From Rhodococcus sp. OK302 (GTDB lineage: Bacteria > Actinomycetota > Actinomycetes > Mycobacteriales > Mycobacteriaceae): a DNA stretch of 64,000 nucleotides. The notes under the pieces are model-generated. The model did no database searches, was not told the DNA's origin, and was given only the letters and a program-made list of their open reading frames with translations. The translations under genes and the position numbers were made by a program. Where the stretch lies: positions 1,165,001 through 1,229,000 of the forward strand of contig NZ_NPJZ01000001.1 in NCBI RefSeq assembly GCF_002245895.1. The letters run 5' to 3'. Each line of letters begins with the position of its first letter. Within the stretch, counting starts at the first letter, position 1. Below are positions 17,044 to 30,653 of the stretch, in pieces.

Positions 17044-18537
17044 TCAGGCAGTGGGGGCATCACCGAGAAGGCGATACTCGAGCCACAGTTCTGCCCGCTC
17101 GGTGGGCGAGCCGAGGTCGAGCCCGAGAAGAACCTCGATTCGAGAAAGTCTGCTGCGCAACGTATGCCGATGGACGTTCAAGGCCGTCGCCGTAGTGTCA
17201 TTGACTCCGTTGTGGGCCAGCCACATTGCCAAGGTCCGATACAGCTCGCTACCACCCTTCGCTTCGAGAAGGGGGCGCAAGTGGGCTGCCGCGAAGGCCG
17301 TCGACCGATCTTGGTCGAGGAACGCCGACAAGCCGCTCTCCGAAAGTTCCGCGAACCGCATCGAGCGGAGGTCACGTGAACTTGCTTCGGCCGCAGCCTG
17401 CGCCGCCTGCCGTCTGGCCCGGGACAGATCTTCCCACCACAGAACGTCCGAAACGCCGACGGTTACGTCGACCTCTTCGATGCGCGCGAGGATTCGTCCA
17501 CTGTCCGTAGCCGACACGACCACGGTCAGCGCATCGTCGGTAATCCCGAAAGCGAGATCGCGGCTGAGGCCGTCGAGCAATGAGACGGACACGCTTTCCA
17601 GCAGCCCGCTGCTCCCGGCAACATGAAAGACCTGGAACGGCTCGACCGGAAAACCTCCCCACAGTTCCCCGGAAATATCGCGGGCCAGGGTGTTCTGCCC
17701 TTCGAAGAGTTGATACATCGCAACCGAACGCAGTTGGTTCATCGTCAACTGGGCGTCACGTGCCCGGGTCGTCATCAGAGTCAGCAGTGAAGACGCGGCG
17801 ATGACGATGCCCTGGTTCAAGGACCCGACCGCACCCGGACATCCCGCGACGAGATAACCCATCAACTTGCCGGTCGACGTCAACAGTGGATGCGAAATCA
17901 CGTCTTCGTTGTCGCTCGTGAGAAAGCTGACCTCCATCGGCCGAGCCTGGCGTTCGGACGCCGTGCGTTCCACTCCGCTGATCGCCGGACCGTGCGATAC
18001 CTCGACCATATGGCCCGCGCTGTCGAGCAACCCGGCCCAGCCGCCGATCAGTTCCGCGACGCGGCGTACCACGGCGCGCGTCCCGTTGACCGTCAGCGCA
18101 GCTTGCAGTAGCCGGCGCAGGCTTTGGTAGTTGTTTCGGAGTTGCTTCATGTCGTCGTCGGATTGGGCCCGCGACACGGCCTTGGTGATGGCGATGAACG
18201 GAGTTTGCAGTGGGACTTCGATCAACGGGATGTCGAAATGCGAGGTCGCGTCGATCAGATTTCGCGGTACTTCGTCGTAGTGCAGGCCAGTTCCGAATCC
18301 AATTCCGGCAATTCCGGCTGCGACCAGAGTCCGGACGAATCGGGTAGTTTCTGCCGCTGTCGTGGGCAGTGACACCCCCGTGAGAAGCAGTAGTTCACCG
18401 CCGTCCAGGAAGGGCGTCGGATCTTGCAATTCGGAAGCATGTGCCCAGGTCAGCGGGCGATTTAGTTGATCGTTTCCGGTCAGCACGCGTAGACTGAACA
18501 GCTCGGTGTCGCAAAGCTGACGGATGGTGATCGGCAT
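17044..18537 (-). CDS. PucR-family transcriptional regulator
   Basis: The N-terminal 130 residues match the PucR domain (GNDQLNRPLTWAHASELQDP and GGELLLLTG). A middle segment (about 280-400) looks like the GGDEF-like domain of this family. The C-terminus is the PucR helix-turn-helix (about 435-490) with TTATALNVHRHTLRSRLSRI. Length is 497 residues, normal for the family. PucR-type regulators commonly activate neighbouring purine, amine or amino-acid catabolic genes. Here it is divergent from a GABA-permease-like transporter, so control of that gene (and perhaps the thiolase and dehydrogenase after it) is the simplest inference. The inducer is unknown. Confidence 0.88.
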   Translation of the reverse strand: MPITIRQLCDTELFSLRVLTGNDQLNRPLTWAHASELQDPTPFLDGGELLLLTGVSLPTTAAETTRFVRTLVAAGIAGIGFGTGLHYDEVPRNLIDATSHFDIPLIEVPLQTPFIAITKAVSRAQSDDDMKQLRNNYQSLRRLLQAALTVNGTRAVVRRVAELIGGWAGLLDSAGHMVEVSHGPAISGVERTASERQARPMEVSFLTSDNEDVISHPLLTSTGKLMGYLVAGCPGAVGSLNQGIVIAASSLLTLMTTRARDAQLTMNQLRSVAMYQLFEGQNTLARDISGELWGGFPVEPFQVFHVAGSSGLLESVSVSLLDGLSRDLAFGITDDALTVVVSATDSGRILARIEEVDVTVGVSDVLWWEDLSRARRQAAQAAAEASSRDLRSMRFAELSESGLSAFLDQDRSTAFAAAHLRPLLEAKGGSELYRTLAMWLAHNGVNDTTATALNVHRHTLRSRLSRIEVLLGLDLGSPTERAELWLEYRLLGDAPTA

Positions 18538-18587
18538 GTGTACAGTCTGCCACCCAAATTCGCCGCTTTGTAGTGCCTGCGATCACG

Positions 18588-18597
18588 TTTGTACAAA
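18588..18597. promoter_or_regulatory. Palindrome in PucR/permease intergenic region
   Basis: TTTGTACAAA is a perfect 10-bp palindrome flanked by CACG and GTG. It is centred in the 156-bp divergent region, a natural place for a PucR operator. Not proven. Confidence 0.45.
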
Positions 18598-18693
18598 GTG
18601 GAGCCTTCCTGGAAGGGGCTCGAGGTTCGACACTGGCTACCGCAAAGTACCGATTCACCTCGAAGTACTGATCCAGATCCAGAAGGAGCCCTG

Positions 18694-20091
18694 ATGTCCA
18701 GCACCGACCAGCCCGCACTTCAGCACACGCTGAAGCAGCGGCATCTGTCGATGATCGCCATTGCAGGTGTCATCGGTGCCGGACTGTTCGTCGGCTCCGG
18801 TGTCGCAATCCGTGAAACCGGCCCCGGCGTCCTCATCTCGTACGCCCTCGCCGGATTGGTCGTCATCCTCGTGATGCGCATGCTCGGCGAGATGGCGTCG
18901 GCATCGCCGGAAACCGGATCGTTCTCGTCCTACGCGGACAAGGCCATCGGCCGTTGGGCAGGATTCTCCATCGGCTGGCTGTACGCCTGGTTCTGGATTA
19001 TCGTCCTCGGCATCGAGGCAACCGCCGGCGCGCTCATCATGAACCGTTGGGTGCCAGGCGTTCCGCAATGGACCTGGGCACTGATCCTGATGATCGTGCT
19101 GACCCTGACCAACATCATCTCGGTCAAGGCCTTCGGTGAGTTCGAATTCTGGTTCGCGTCCATCAAGGTCGTCGCCATCATCGCGTTCCTCGCAATGGGC
19201 ATCCTTGCGATCCTCGGCCTCATGCCTGGCGTCGAAGCGCCCGGAATGAGCAACCTGACCGGACACGGCGGATTCCTGCCCAACGGCGCGGGAGCAATGT
19301 TAGCCGCGGTCCTTGTGGTGGTGTTCTCCTTCTTCGGAGCCGAGATCGCCACTATCGCCGCCGGCGAATCGGCCAACCCGGTGCACGCCGTTCGCGCCGC
19401 CGTCAAGTCTGTCGTCTGGCGAATCCTCATCTTCTACATCGGCTCCATCGCCGTCGTCGTCACGCTTCTTCCCTGGGACAGCGCTTCCGTCGCACTCAGC
19501 CCGTACGTCGCCGTCATGGACTCGTTCGGTATCCCCGGCGCCGGCAACATCATGGACGTCGTCGTCCTGACATCCGTGCTGTCCTGCCTCAACTCCGGCC
19601 TGTACACCGCGAGCCGCATGATCTTCTCGCTCGCCGGCCGTGGCGACGCTCCCAAGTCGCTCAGGCGCATCGAAAAGACCGGCGTCCCCATGCGCGCAGT
19701 CTTCGTCTCGACCATCGTCGGCTTCCTGACCGTCGGCATGAACTACCTGTCCCCGGACAAGGTTTTCCTCTTCCTGGTCAACTCGTCCGGCGCGATCGCG
19801 CTCTTCGTCTGGCTCGTGATTGCTGTTTCCCAGCTCCGGACCCGTCGCAAGCTCGAAGCTGCCGGCGTGAAACTGGAACTGAAGATGTGGCTCTTCCCGT
19901 ACCTGACCTACGCCACGATCGTCGCGATTCTGGGTCTCTGCGTCGGCATGGTGGTGCTCGAATCCACCCGTAGCCAGATGGTGGTTTCGCTTGCTCTCGC
20001 AGCGATCCTGGTGGGAATCGGCCTCTACCGCTATCGGAACGACGACAAGAAGACTGTCGAACTCGAAGGTGAGTCCGCGGCCACGTCCTGA
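18694..20091 (+). CDS. Amino-acid permease of the APC family (GABA permease-like)
   Basis: ATG 18694 has AAGGAG at 18683-18688, five bases upstream. The 465-residue protein begins LKQRHLSMIAIAGVIGAGLF, the typical first helix of APC amino-acid transporters, and shows about 12 hydrophobic segments. The motif FSFFGAEIATIAAGES in the sixth to seventh helix region is typical of the GabP/AroP/LysP group. It should import an amino acid or gamma-aminobutyrate by proton symport at the inner membrane. The divergent PucR regulator suggests catabolic induction. The exact substrate cannot be read from sequence. Confidence 0.87.
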   Translation: MSSTDQPALQHTLKQRHLSMIAIAGVIGAGLFVGSGVAIRETGPGVLISYALAGLVVILVMRMLGEMASASPETGSFSSYADKAIGRWAGFSIGWLYAWFWIIVLGIEATAGALIMNRWVPGVPQWTWALILMIVLTLTNIISVKAFGEFEFWFASIKVVAIIAFLAMGILAILGLMPGVEAPGMSNLTGHGGFLPNGAGAMLAAVLVVVFSFFGAEIATIAAGESANPVHAVRAAVKSVVWRILIFYIGSIAVVVTLLPWDSASVALSPYVAVMDSFGIPGAGNIMDVVVLTSVLSCLNSGLYTASRMIFSLAGRGDAPKSLRRIEKTGVPMRAVFVSTIVGFLTVGMNYLSPDKVFLFLVNSSGAIALFVWLVIAVSQLRTRRKLEAAGVKLELKMWLFPYLTYATIVAILGLCVGMVVLESTRSQMVVSLALAAILVGIGLYRYRNDDKKTVELEGESAATS

Positions 20092-20185
20092 CCGAACGTC
20101 CTCATCTGCGAGATACTTCGATGTCCTAGTATCGGCCTCGGACAGAAGAATCTTCGCGCGTGCGCACAGCAGATGAGGACAACCC

Positions 20186-21367
<1,182 letters not shown>

Positions 21368-21369
21368 TC

Positions 21370-22521
21370 ATGGCTACCAAGCGCAAGCCGTCGTGGTACG
21401 ACGACGAGATCACCGCAGTAGCCGAACTGGCCCGCGGATTCTTCGATCGTGAACTGATCGCCAAGCGCGAGCAGTGGGACAGCCAGCATCGCGTCGACCG
21501 CTCCGTGTGGCTCGAAGCCGGCAAGCTCGGACTCCTGTGCTGCTCCATCCCCGAGGAATACGGCGGGGGCGGTGGAACATTCGCGCACGACCTGGCGATC
21601 TTCGAGGCGCAGGGATACTGCGGCGACTACGCGCTTGGTAACTCCGTACACAGCGGAATCGTCGCGCACTACGTGCTCGAATACGGCAACGAGGAGCAGA
21701 AGCAGGCGTGGCTGCCGGGCATGGCGACGGGCGAGATCCTGGGCGCCATCGGCATGACCGAACCCGGCACCGGGTCCGACCTCAAAGCCATTACGACCTC
21801 GGCTATCCGGGACGGCGACCACTACGTGGTGAACGGGTCCAAGACCTTCATCACCAACGGTGGCAGTGCCGACATGATCGTCCTCGCCGTGAAGACCGAT
21901 CCCAAGGCCGGTGCCAAGGGCGTCTCACTCCTGATCGTCGACCTGCGTGACTGCGAAGGCTTTGCGGTCGGCCGAGTCCTGGACAAGGTCGGACAACACG
22001 GAGCCGACACGTCGGAGCTCTCCTTCACCGACGTACGCGTTCCCGTCTCGAATCTCCTGGGCGAGTCCGAGGGTCTCGGCTTCGGGCAGTTGATGGCGCA
22101 GTTGGTGCAGGAACGTCTCATCATCGGCGCGCAGGCCATCGGCACCATGGAACGCGCAGTCGAAGAGACCGTGGCTTACACAAAAGCGCGTCAAGCGTTC
22201 GGGCACAGCCTCTTCGAGTTCCAGAACACCGCCTTCGAGTTGGCTGAATGCCAGACCATCACCCGCACCTGCCGTGTTTTCCTCGACAGTTGCATCGAGG
22301 ATCACCTCAAGGGCGAACTGGACGGCTCCGACGCCGCGATGGTCAAGTACTGGCTCACCGAGCAGCAGTGCGCCATCGTCGACCGGTGCGTTCAGCTCTA
22401 CGGCGGGTACGGCTACATGCGTGAATACCCGATCGCGCGCATGTACGAGGACTCCCGCGTGCAGAAGATCTACGCCGGTGCCAACGAAGTGATGAAGGGC
22501 ATCATCGCGAAGAGCCTGTAA
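21370..22521 (+). CDS. Acyl-CoA dehydrogenase
   Basis: The 383-residue protein matches the FAD-dependent acyl-CoA dehydrogenase family. It has AIGMTEPGTGSDL (flavin and substrate binding), GSKTFITNG, RQAFGHSLFEFQN and the C-terminal IYAGANEVMKGIIAKSL. It oxidises an acyl-CoA to the enoyl-CoA and passes electrons to ETF. ATG 21370 follows the thiolase stop by two bases, so the two genes are translationally close. The catalytic base position near QLYGGYGY is as in medium- and short-branched-chain enzymes, but chain length cannot be assigned. Confidence 0.9.
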   Translation: MATKRKPSWYDDEITAVAELARGFFDRELIAKREQWDSQHRVDRSVWLEAGKLGLLCCSIPEEYGGGGGTFAHDLAIFEAQGYCGDYALGNSVHSGIVAHYVLEYGNEEQKQAWLPGMATGEILGAIGMTEPGTGSDLKAITTSAIRDGDHYVVNGSKTFITNGGSADMIVLAVKTDPKAGAKGVSLLIVDLRDCEGFAVGRVLDKVGQHGADTSELSFTDVRVPVSNLLGESEGLGFGQLMAQLVQERLIIGAQAIGTMERAVEETVAYTKARQAFGHSLFEFQNTAFELAECQTITRTCRVFLDSCIEDHLKGELDGSDAAMVKYWLTEQQCAIVDRCVQLYGGYGYMREYPIARMYEDSRVQKIYAGANEVMKGIIAKSL

Positions 22522-22531
22522 AACACCCGAG

Positions 22532-22561
22532 CCGGTACATACCTGAGACGGTGTGTGCCGG
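22532..22561 (+). terminator. Hairpin after acyl-CoA dehydrogenase gene
   Basis: CCGGTACATACC (22532-22543) pairs with GGTGTGTGCCGG (22550-22561), using two G-U pairs, just after the dehydrogenase stop. No T run follows, so this is a tentative terminator. Confidence 0.55.
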
Positions 22562-22573
22562 CGGGTTGGGTCC

Positions 22574-25743
<3,170 letters not shown>

Positions 25744-25763
<20 letters not shown>

Positions 25764-26262
25764 AGTCAAGATCCTGGCCGGAATTCAATCGACAGTCGGA
25801 CAGATACCGGGAGCCGTCAAGGTTGCGCGCGGGATGTCGCACTTCGGTGAGCACTCCCTCGGTTGGATCGCGATCGCAGCCGTCGGCGCTGCCGTGGACA
25901 AGCCCCGTCGACGCGAATGGGCCGGCGCAGCCGTCGGCGCATTCGGCGCGCACGCTGCTTCCGTCGTGATCAAGCGTGTCGTACGACGCAAACGACCGTC
26001 CGATCCGTCGGTGCAGGTCAACGTCACGACGCCGAGCAAGCTGAGCTTCCCGTCCTCGCACGCAACCTCGACGGCGGCGGCGGCTGTCCTGATCGGTCGC
26101 CTCACCGGGCTACCCTTACCGGCGTTGCTGGTGCCCCCGATGATGCTCTCGCGTCTGGTTCTGGGAGTTCATTACCCGACCGACGTGCTCGCCGGTGCGG
26201 CACTGGGCGCCGCATCCGCGGCGGTAGTGCGCAAGGTCGAACAGAAATTTGGAGAAAAATGA
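25744..26262 (+). CDS. PAP2-family phosphatase, Rv3807c-like
   Basis: The 172-residue membrane protein has the PAP2 phosphatase signature: KRVVRRKRP, PSSHA and SRLVLGVHYPTDVLAG. GTG 25744 has an AAGGTGGG-like ribosome site and overlaps glfT2 by 20 bases. It is followed directly by ubiA (four-base overlap). From position, and from family knowledge, it is the likely phosphatase that removes the 5-phosphate from decaprenylphosphoryl-phosphoribose before DprE1/DprE2 act. That substrate assignment is inference. Confidence 0.88.
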
Positions 26263-27164
26263 GCGAGGAAGCGACCACGGTCAGCGGACCCCCTAAGTCC
26301 CTGCCCGCCGGCATCGTCAAGGCGCTCCGCCCACGTCAGTGGGTCAAGAACGTTCTTGTACTGGCAGCGCCCATCGCGGCCGGTACAGCCACCGAGACCG
26401 ACGTGCTGCTGCCCGTCGCCTTGGCATTCGTCGTGTTCTGCATGGCGGCATCGGGCATCTACCTGGTGAACGACGCGATGGACGTCGAAGCCGATCGCGC
26501 GCACCCGACCAAGCGTTTCCGTCCCATCGCGGCCGGAGTTCTGCCCGTCAACATCGCCTACGCGATGGCACTGGTGCTGCTGACCGGTTCGATTGCGCTG
26601 TCATTCGTGGCCAATTGGCAGCTCGCTGTGGTCATGGGCATCTACATTGCCGTTCAGCTCGCCTACTGCTTCGGCTTGAAGCATCAGGCCGTCATCGACA
26701 TCTGCATCGTGTCGTCCGGATTCCTGCTGCGGGCTATCGCCGGCGGCGTGGCAGCCGGGATCGAACTTTCACAGTGGTTCCTGCTGATGATGGCATTCGG
26801 TTCGCTCTTCATGGCAGCCGGAAAGCGGTACGCCGAACTGAAACTGGCTGAACGTACGGGCGCCAAGATCCGCAAGTCGCTCGAGAGCTACACCATGACC
26901 TACCTGCGGTTCGTGTGGACGATGGCCGCAACGGCGTTGGTGCTCTGCTACGGCTTGTGGGCCTTCCAACAGGACGCGTTCAAGGGCACCAACTGGTACG
27001 CCATCTCGATGGTCCCGTTTGTTGTCGCCGTGCTTCGTTACGCGGTGGACGTCGACGGCGGCGAAGCCGGTGAGCCTGAGGAAATCGCGCTCGGAGACCG
27101 GGTGCTGCAATTCCTCGCAATTGCGTGGATCGGAGTAGTGGGTGTCGCTGTTTACCTCGTCTGA
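26259..27164 (+). CDS. ubiA: Decaprenyl-phosphate 5-phosphoribosyltransferase
   Basis: This UbiA-superfamily enzyme transfers phosphoribose from PRPP to decaprenyl phosphate, the first step to the arabinose donor DPA. It has the Mg/pyrophosphate motif NDAMDVEADRAHP and about nine hydrophobic helices. ATG 26259, with GGAG four bases upstream, gives 301 residues, as in M. tuberculosis Rv3806c. It overlaps the PAP2 gene by four bases, and aftB begins 23 bases before its stop. The second aspartate-rich loop of prenyltransferases is replaced by the YAELK region typical of this subgroup. Confidence 0.95.
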   Translation: MSEEATTVSGPPKSLPAGIVKALRPRQWVKNVLVLAAPIAAGTATETDVLLPVALAFVVFCMAASGIYLVNDAMDVEADRAHPTKRFRPIAAGVLPVNIAYAMALVLLTGSIALSFVANWQLAVVMGIYIAVQLAYCFGLKHQAVIDICIVSSGFLLRAIAGGVAAGIELSQWFLLMMAFGSLFMAAGKRYAELKLAERTGAKIRKSLESYTMTYLRFVWTMAATALVLCYGLWAFQQDAFKGTNWYAISMVPFVVAVLRYAVDVDGGEAGEPEEIALGDRVLQFLAIAWIGVVGVAVYLV

Positions 27165-29070
27165 GTCGGCAACCAACGCCGACCCGGTCGCCGACAACGC
27201 GGCACCGCGCACCACCTCGAGTCGGGGAGTATTCCTCGGCGGGGTGGTGCTTGCTGCTGTCCTCATGTTCTGGGGAGCGTGGGAGCGTCGCTGGATCGCC
27301 GACGACGGACTCATCGTCCTGCGAACGGTGCGCAACCTGCTCGCGGGCAACGGTCCCGTCTTCAATGCGGGGGAGCGAGTCGAAGCGAACACGAGTACCG
27401 CGTGGACGTACATCGTCTACGCGTTCGGTTGGCTGACGCAGATCCGCCTCGAATATGTTGTTCTGACAATCGCATTGGTGCTCTCGACCGCCGCCGTCGT
27501 TCTGGCGATGCTCGGAACCGGCCGCCTCTATCGCGGAATTCGACCCACCACCGGTGGAACTATTCTGCTGGTTCCGGCCGGAGTGCTCGTCTACATCGCA
27601 GTCCCGCCCGCCCGAGATTTTGCGACGTCCGGACTCGAGACCTGCCTGGTGATTTTCTGGATCGCCCTGCTGTGGCTGCTCCTGGTGCGGTGGGCAACAG
27701 CATCTGTTCCGTCGACGTCGTCGATTCTGGTTCTTTCGTTTGTCGCCGGACTCGGACCCCTCGTGCGCCCGGAGATGGCGATTCCCGGGGCGCTCGCGCT
27801 GATGATGATCGTCGCCTCCGCGTCTCTGACGTGGAAAGTTCGCGCGATGATCGTGGTTGTCGCGGGATTGACTCCGGTTGCGTATCAAATCTGGCGGATG
27901 GGCTACTACGGGCTTCCCTACCCCAACACCGCGGTATCGAAAGATGCCGGCGGCGCCAAGTGGTCACAGGGCTTCGCGTACCTGTGGAACCTCGTCGGAC
28001 CGTATCTTCTGTGGCTGCCGCTGCTGTTCCTGTTGGTCGGCGCGCTGTTCTTTCTCATGTCGGGCCGAACCCGGCGCAAGCCTGAAGCACCTGAAGCCGC
28101 TGACGGGCCTGCGAGGTCGCGTTGGCTTCGGTTGCAGGCGTGGTTGCGCACTCCACGCGCCGTCGTCGCTTTCATGCTCGGCAGCGGCCTGATCCTGGGC
28201 CTTTACTCGCTCCGCGTCGGCGGCGACTTCATGCACGGACGCGTTCTGCTTCCCGTGCTGTTCTGCCTGCTTGTTCCGGTGGCCGTCATACCGCTGCGGG
28301 TTCCGGCTCGCGCGGCATTCGGACGCAACCGGGACAGTGCAGTGTTCGGTATCTCGGCCCTGCTGTGGGTCGGGACGGTCGTGTGGGCATTCTTCGCGGC
28401 CAATACGACGGGCATGCCCGAAGGATCCGTCGTCGGACGCTCGGGCATCGTCGACGAGCGCGCGTTCTACGCCCTCAATACCGGCCACGCGCATCCGATC
28501 CGGGCCGAGGACTACCTCGACTACCCGCGGATGCGAGCGATGGTCGAAACCATCGCAGCGACGCCCGAGGGTGGGCTGCTCATCTCCGGCCCGAGTTACG
28601 ACTCGTGGTTCGTTGTCCCCCCGCCCGGGCCGATCGATGAACCTGCCGAGCACGTCGTCTTCTTCCTCAACCTCGGTATGACGAGCATGAACGTCGGACT
28701 CGATGTTCGAGTCCTCGATCAGATGGGGTTGGCGTACCCGCTCGCCGCACACACCGAAAGACTCGAAGACGGTCGAATCGGTCACGACAAGAACCTGTAC
28801 GCGGACTGGGTAGTAGTCGATACGGGAATGGTGGACGTCCGTCCGTGGCTGCCGTACTTCCTCGACGAGGATTGGGTTGCGGATGCAAAACTTGCGCTGA
28901 CCTGTCCCGAAACCCAGGAATTGCTCACGTCGTATCGTAGTGAGCTCACCTGGCCGAGGTTCAAGCAGAACTTCCGGCAGGCATTCGATCTCGCGAAATA
29001 TCGCTTCGATCGGGTGCCGGCCTATGAATTGCAGCGGTGTGGTTTAGTGCCGCCGGAGCCGGCAAAGTGA
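27142..29070 (+). CDS. aftB: Terminal beta-(1->2)-arabinofuranosyltransferase AftB
   Basis: AftB adds the terminal beta-1,2-arabinofuranose residues to arabinan on the outer face of the membrane, using DPA. The 642-residue polytopic protein has the GT-C signature acidic pair in the first extracytoplasmic loop (RRWIADDGLIVLRTVRNL) and an extracellular C-terminal domain. About ten hydrophobic segments are seen. The start is GTG 27142 within the ubiA 3' end. It is the last gene of the glf operon; a 315-bp intergenic region follows. Counterpart of Rv3805c. Confidence 0.93.
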   Translation: MSLFTSSESATNADPVADNAAPRTTSSRGVFLGGVVLAAVLMFWGAWERRWIADDGLIVLRTVRNLLAGNGPVFNAGERVEANTSTAWTYIVYAFGWLTQIRLEYVVLTIALVLSTAAVVLAMLGTGRLYRGIRPTTGGTILLVPAGVLVYIAVPPARDFATSGLETCLVIFWIALLWLLLVRWATASVPSTSSILVLSFVAGLGPLVRPEMAIPGALALMMIVASASLTWKVRAMIVVVAGLTPVAYQIWRMGYYGLPYPNTAVSKDAGGAKWSQGFAYLWNLVGPYLLWLPLLFLLVGALFFLMSGRTRRKPEAPEAADGPARSRWLRLQAWLRTPRAVVAFMLGSGLILGLYSLRVGGDFMHGRVLLPVLFCLLVPVAVIPLRVPARAAFGRNRDSAVFGISALLWVGTVVWAFFAANTTGMPEGSVVGRSGIVDERAFYALNTGHAHPIRAEDYLDYPRMRAMVETIAATPEGGLLISGPSYDSWFVVPPPGPIDEPAEHVVFFLNLGMTSMNVGLDVRVLDQMGLAYPLAAHTERLEDGRIGHDKNLYADWVVVDTGMVDVRPWLPYFLDEDWVADAKLALTCPETQELLTSYRSELTWPRFKQNFRQAFDLAKYRFDRVPAYELQRCGLVPPEPAK

Positions 29071-29385
29071 TGCGTATCACTGTGCAACTTCGGTGCGAGT
29101 GTTGCGATCCTGTAACACCGCGCTGATCGGCGTCGATGTATTCGAAGACGATTCACCTACCCGAAATACTCCGGTGAGTGCTAGGGAAGAACGGCTCGGT
29201 TGCCGAGATCCATTTGTCACACAGGAACCTGTGACATAAGGTCCACCGAGCGCAGTGTGACTTGGAACGAGGTCCGCCGTCAGCCCAGATTGTCGGGGCT
29301 GACGGAAAAGCCTGTTCCCCGACGGAATCCGTCGGTATCTCTCCTCCCGGAGTGGTGCCGCAGACGAAGAGAGAGAGCAGTATTC
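29071..29385 (+). promoter_or_regulatory. Promoter and structured leader of the mycolyltransferase gene
   Basis: This 315-bp region contains no gene. It holds TGTCACA/TGTGACA (29215-29221 with 29230-29236), a perfect 10-bp hairpin (29277-29286 with 29296-29305) and a CCGACGGA/TCCGTCGG element around 29318-29334, all upstream of a purine-rich ribosome site (GAGAGAGAGCAG). The hairpins probably lie in the leader of the mRNA. Confidence 0.5.
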
Positions 29386-30387
29386 ATGCGTTTTGCCAGA
29401 ACGGGGCTATCGCAGCGCCTCAAGCACCGAGCACTTGCAATCGGTGCCGCAGCACTTGTGCTTCCCCTCGCCGCAGGCGTCGCCGGTAGCGCTGTTGCTA
29501 CCGCTGCTCCCGCTCCCGCGCACTCCGCCCCGTGGGGTGGATTCGAGGAACTCTGGGTTCCCTCCACCATGGGCAACATCAAGGTGCAGGTCCAGTGGGC
29601 CGCACGCGGCGGAAACGCAGCTCTCTACTTGCTCGACGGCCTTCGTGCTCGTGACGACGCCAACGCGTGGAGCTTCGAGACCAACGCGCTCGAGCAGTAC
29701 CGCGGCGACAACATCACCCTGGTGATGCCCGTCGGCGGACAGTCCAGCTTCTACAGCGACTGGTACGCGCCCTCGAACTTCAACGGTCAAGAGATGACCT
29801 ACAAGTGGGAAACCTTCCTCACGGAAGAGCTCCCGAACTTCCTCGCGAACTACGGTGTCTCGCCCAACAACAACGCCGTTCTCGGCCTGTCGATGGGTGG
29901 CAGTGCTGCACTGACTCTCGCCGCTTACCACCGCGATCAGTTCAAGTTCGCAGGCTCGCTGTCGGGCTACCTGAACATCTCGGCTCCCGGAATGCGTGAA
30001 GCCATCCGCGTCGCAATGCTCGACTCGGGCCGTTTCAACGTCGACTCCATGTGGGGACCCCCGTGGAGCCCGGCTTGGCTGCGTAACGACCCGTTCGTCT
30101 TCGCTCCGCGCCTGAAGGGCCTGTCGATGTACATCTCGGCATCCAGCGGTCTGCCCGGACAGTACGATCAGCCCAAGGGCGTTATCGGCTACTACAACAC
30201 CGCCAACGCGATGGGCCTCGAGGCAATTGCACTGGCCAACACCCGCGCATTCCAGGTCCGGATGAACACGCTCGGCATTCCGGCCACCTACAATTTCCCG
30301 TCCAACGGAACCCACATGTGGGCCTACTGGTCTGCGGAACTGTTCAATGCCCGCAATCAGATTCTCGACACCATGAACGCTCGGTAA
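29386..30387 (+). CDS. Mycolyltransferase, antigen 85 family
   Basis: Antigen-85-type enzymes transfer mycolate between trehalose monomycolate and arabinogalactan or another trehalose monomycolate in the cell wall. ATG 29386 gives 333 residues with a classical signal peptide (ALAIGAAALVLPLAAG, cleavage near ATAAPAP). The esterase core has LLDGLRARDD, the nucleophile in GLSMGGS (S169), the acyl-pocket region SASSGLPGQYDQP, and the catalytic histidine in NGTHMWAYW (H310). It lacks any C-terminal extension, so it is a free secreted form. It follows aftB as fbpA does in M. tuberculosis; Rhodococcus has several paralogues, so no letter is assigned. Confidence 0.93.
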   Translation: MRFARTGLSQRLKHRALAIGAAALVLPLAAGVAGSAVATAAPAPAHSAPWGGFEELWVPSTMGNIKVQVQWAARGGNAALYLLDGLRARDDANAWSFETNALEQYRGDNITLVMPVGGQSSFYSDWYAPSNFNGQEMTYKWETFLTEELPNFLANYGVSPNNNAVLGLSMGGSAALTLAAYHRDQFKFAGSLSGYLNISAPGMREAIRVAMLDSGRFNVDSMWGPPWSPAWLRNDPFVFAPRLKGLSMYISASSGLPGQYDQPKGVIGYYNTANAMGLEAIALANTRAFQVRMNTLGIPATYNFPSNGTHMWAYWSAELFNARNQILDTMNAR

Positions 30388-30408
30388 TCGTGACTTAGTC
30401 ACTTCACC

Positions 30409-30450
30409 AGTGCCGTTTCGGACTCCTGAAAAGGAGATCGGAGCGGCACT
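30409..30450 (+). terminator. Hairpin after first mycolyltransferase gene
   Basis: AGTGCCG (30409-30415) pairs with CGGCACT (30444-30450) and encloses a CTCCT/AGGAG inner stem. There is no T tract, so attenuation or weak termination is possible. Confidence 0.55.
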
Positions 30451-30653
30451 TGTGCGTTCAAGGAATGACGTAAACCTAGACTTCGGTAACAATTGCACCA
30501 TCAGTAACAGCGCGCCGACCCCGCGCGTGACTCCTTTGCGTGTAGAAAGAGTTTCGACTGGGGTCCGGCCGCTGAACTGGCGCACCGATGCTTATTTGCC
30601 TCGATGATCAAGCCCGACGATCAAGACCGGACGTAAGGAAAGAGAGTGAACTC

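Noticed and set aside
25863..26258. Frame extending ubiA upstream
   Set aside because: It overlaps the PAP2 gene out of frame; ATG 26259 with GGAG gives the normal UbiA N-terminus.
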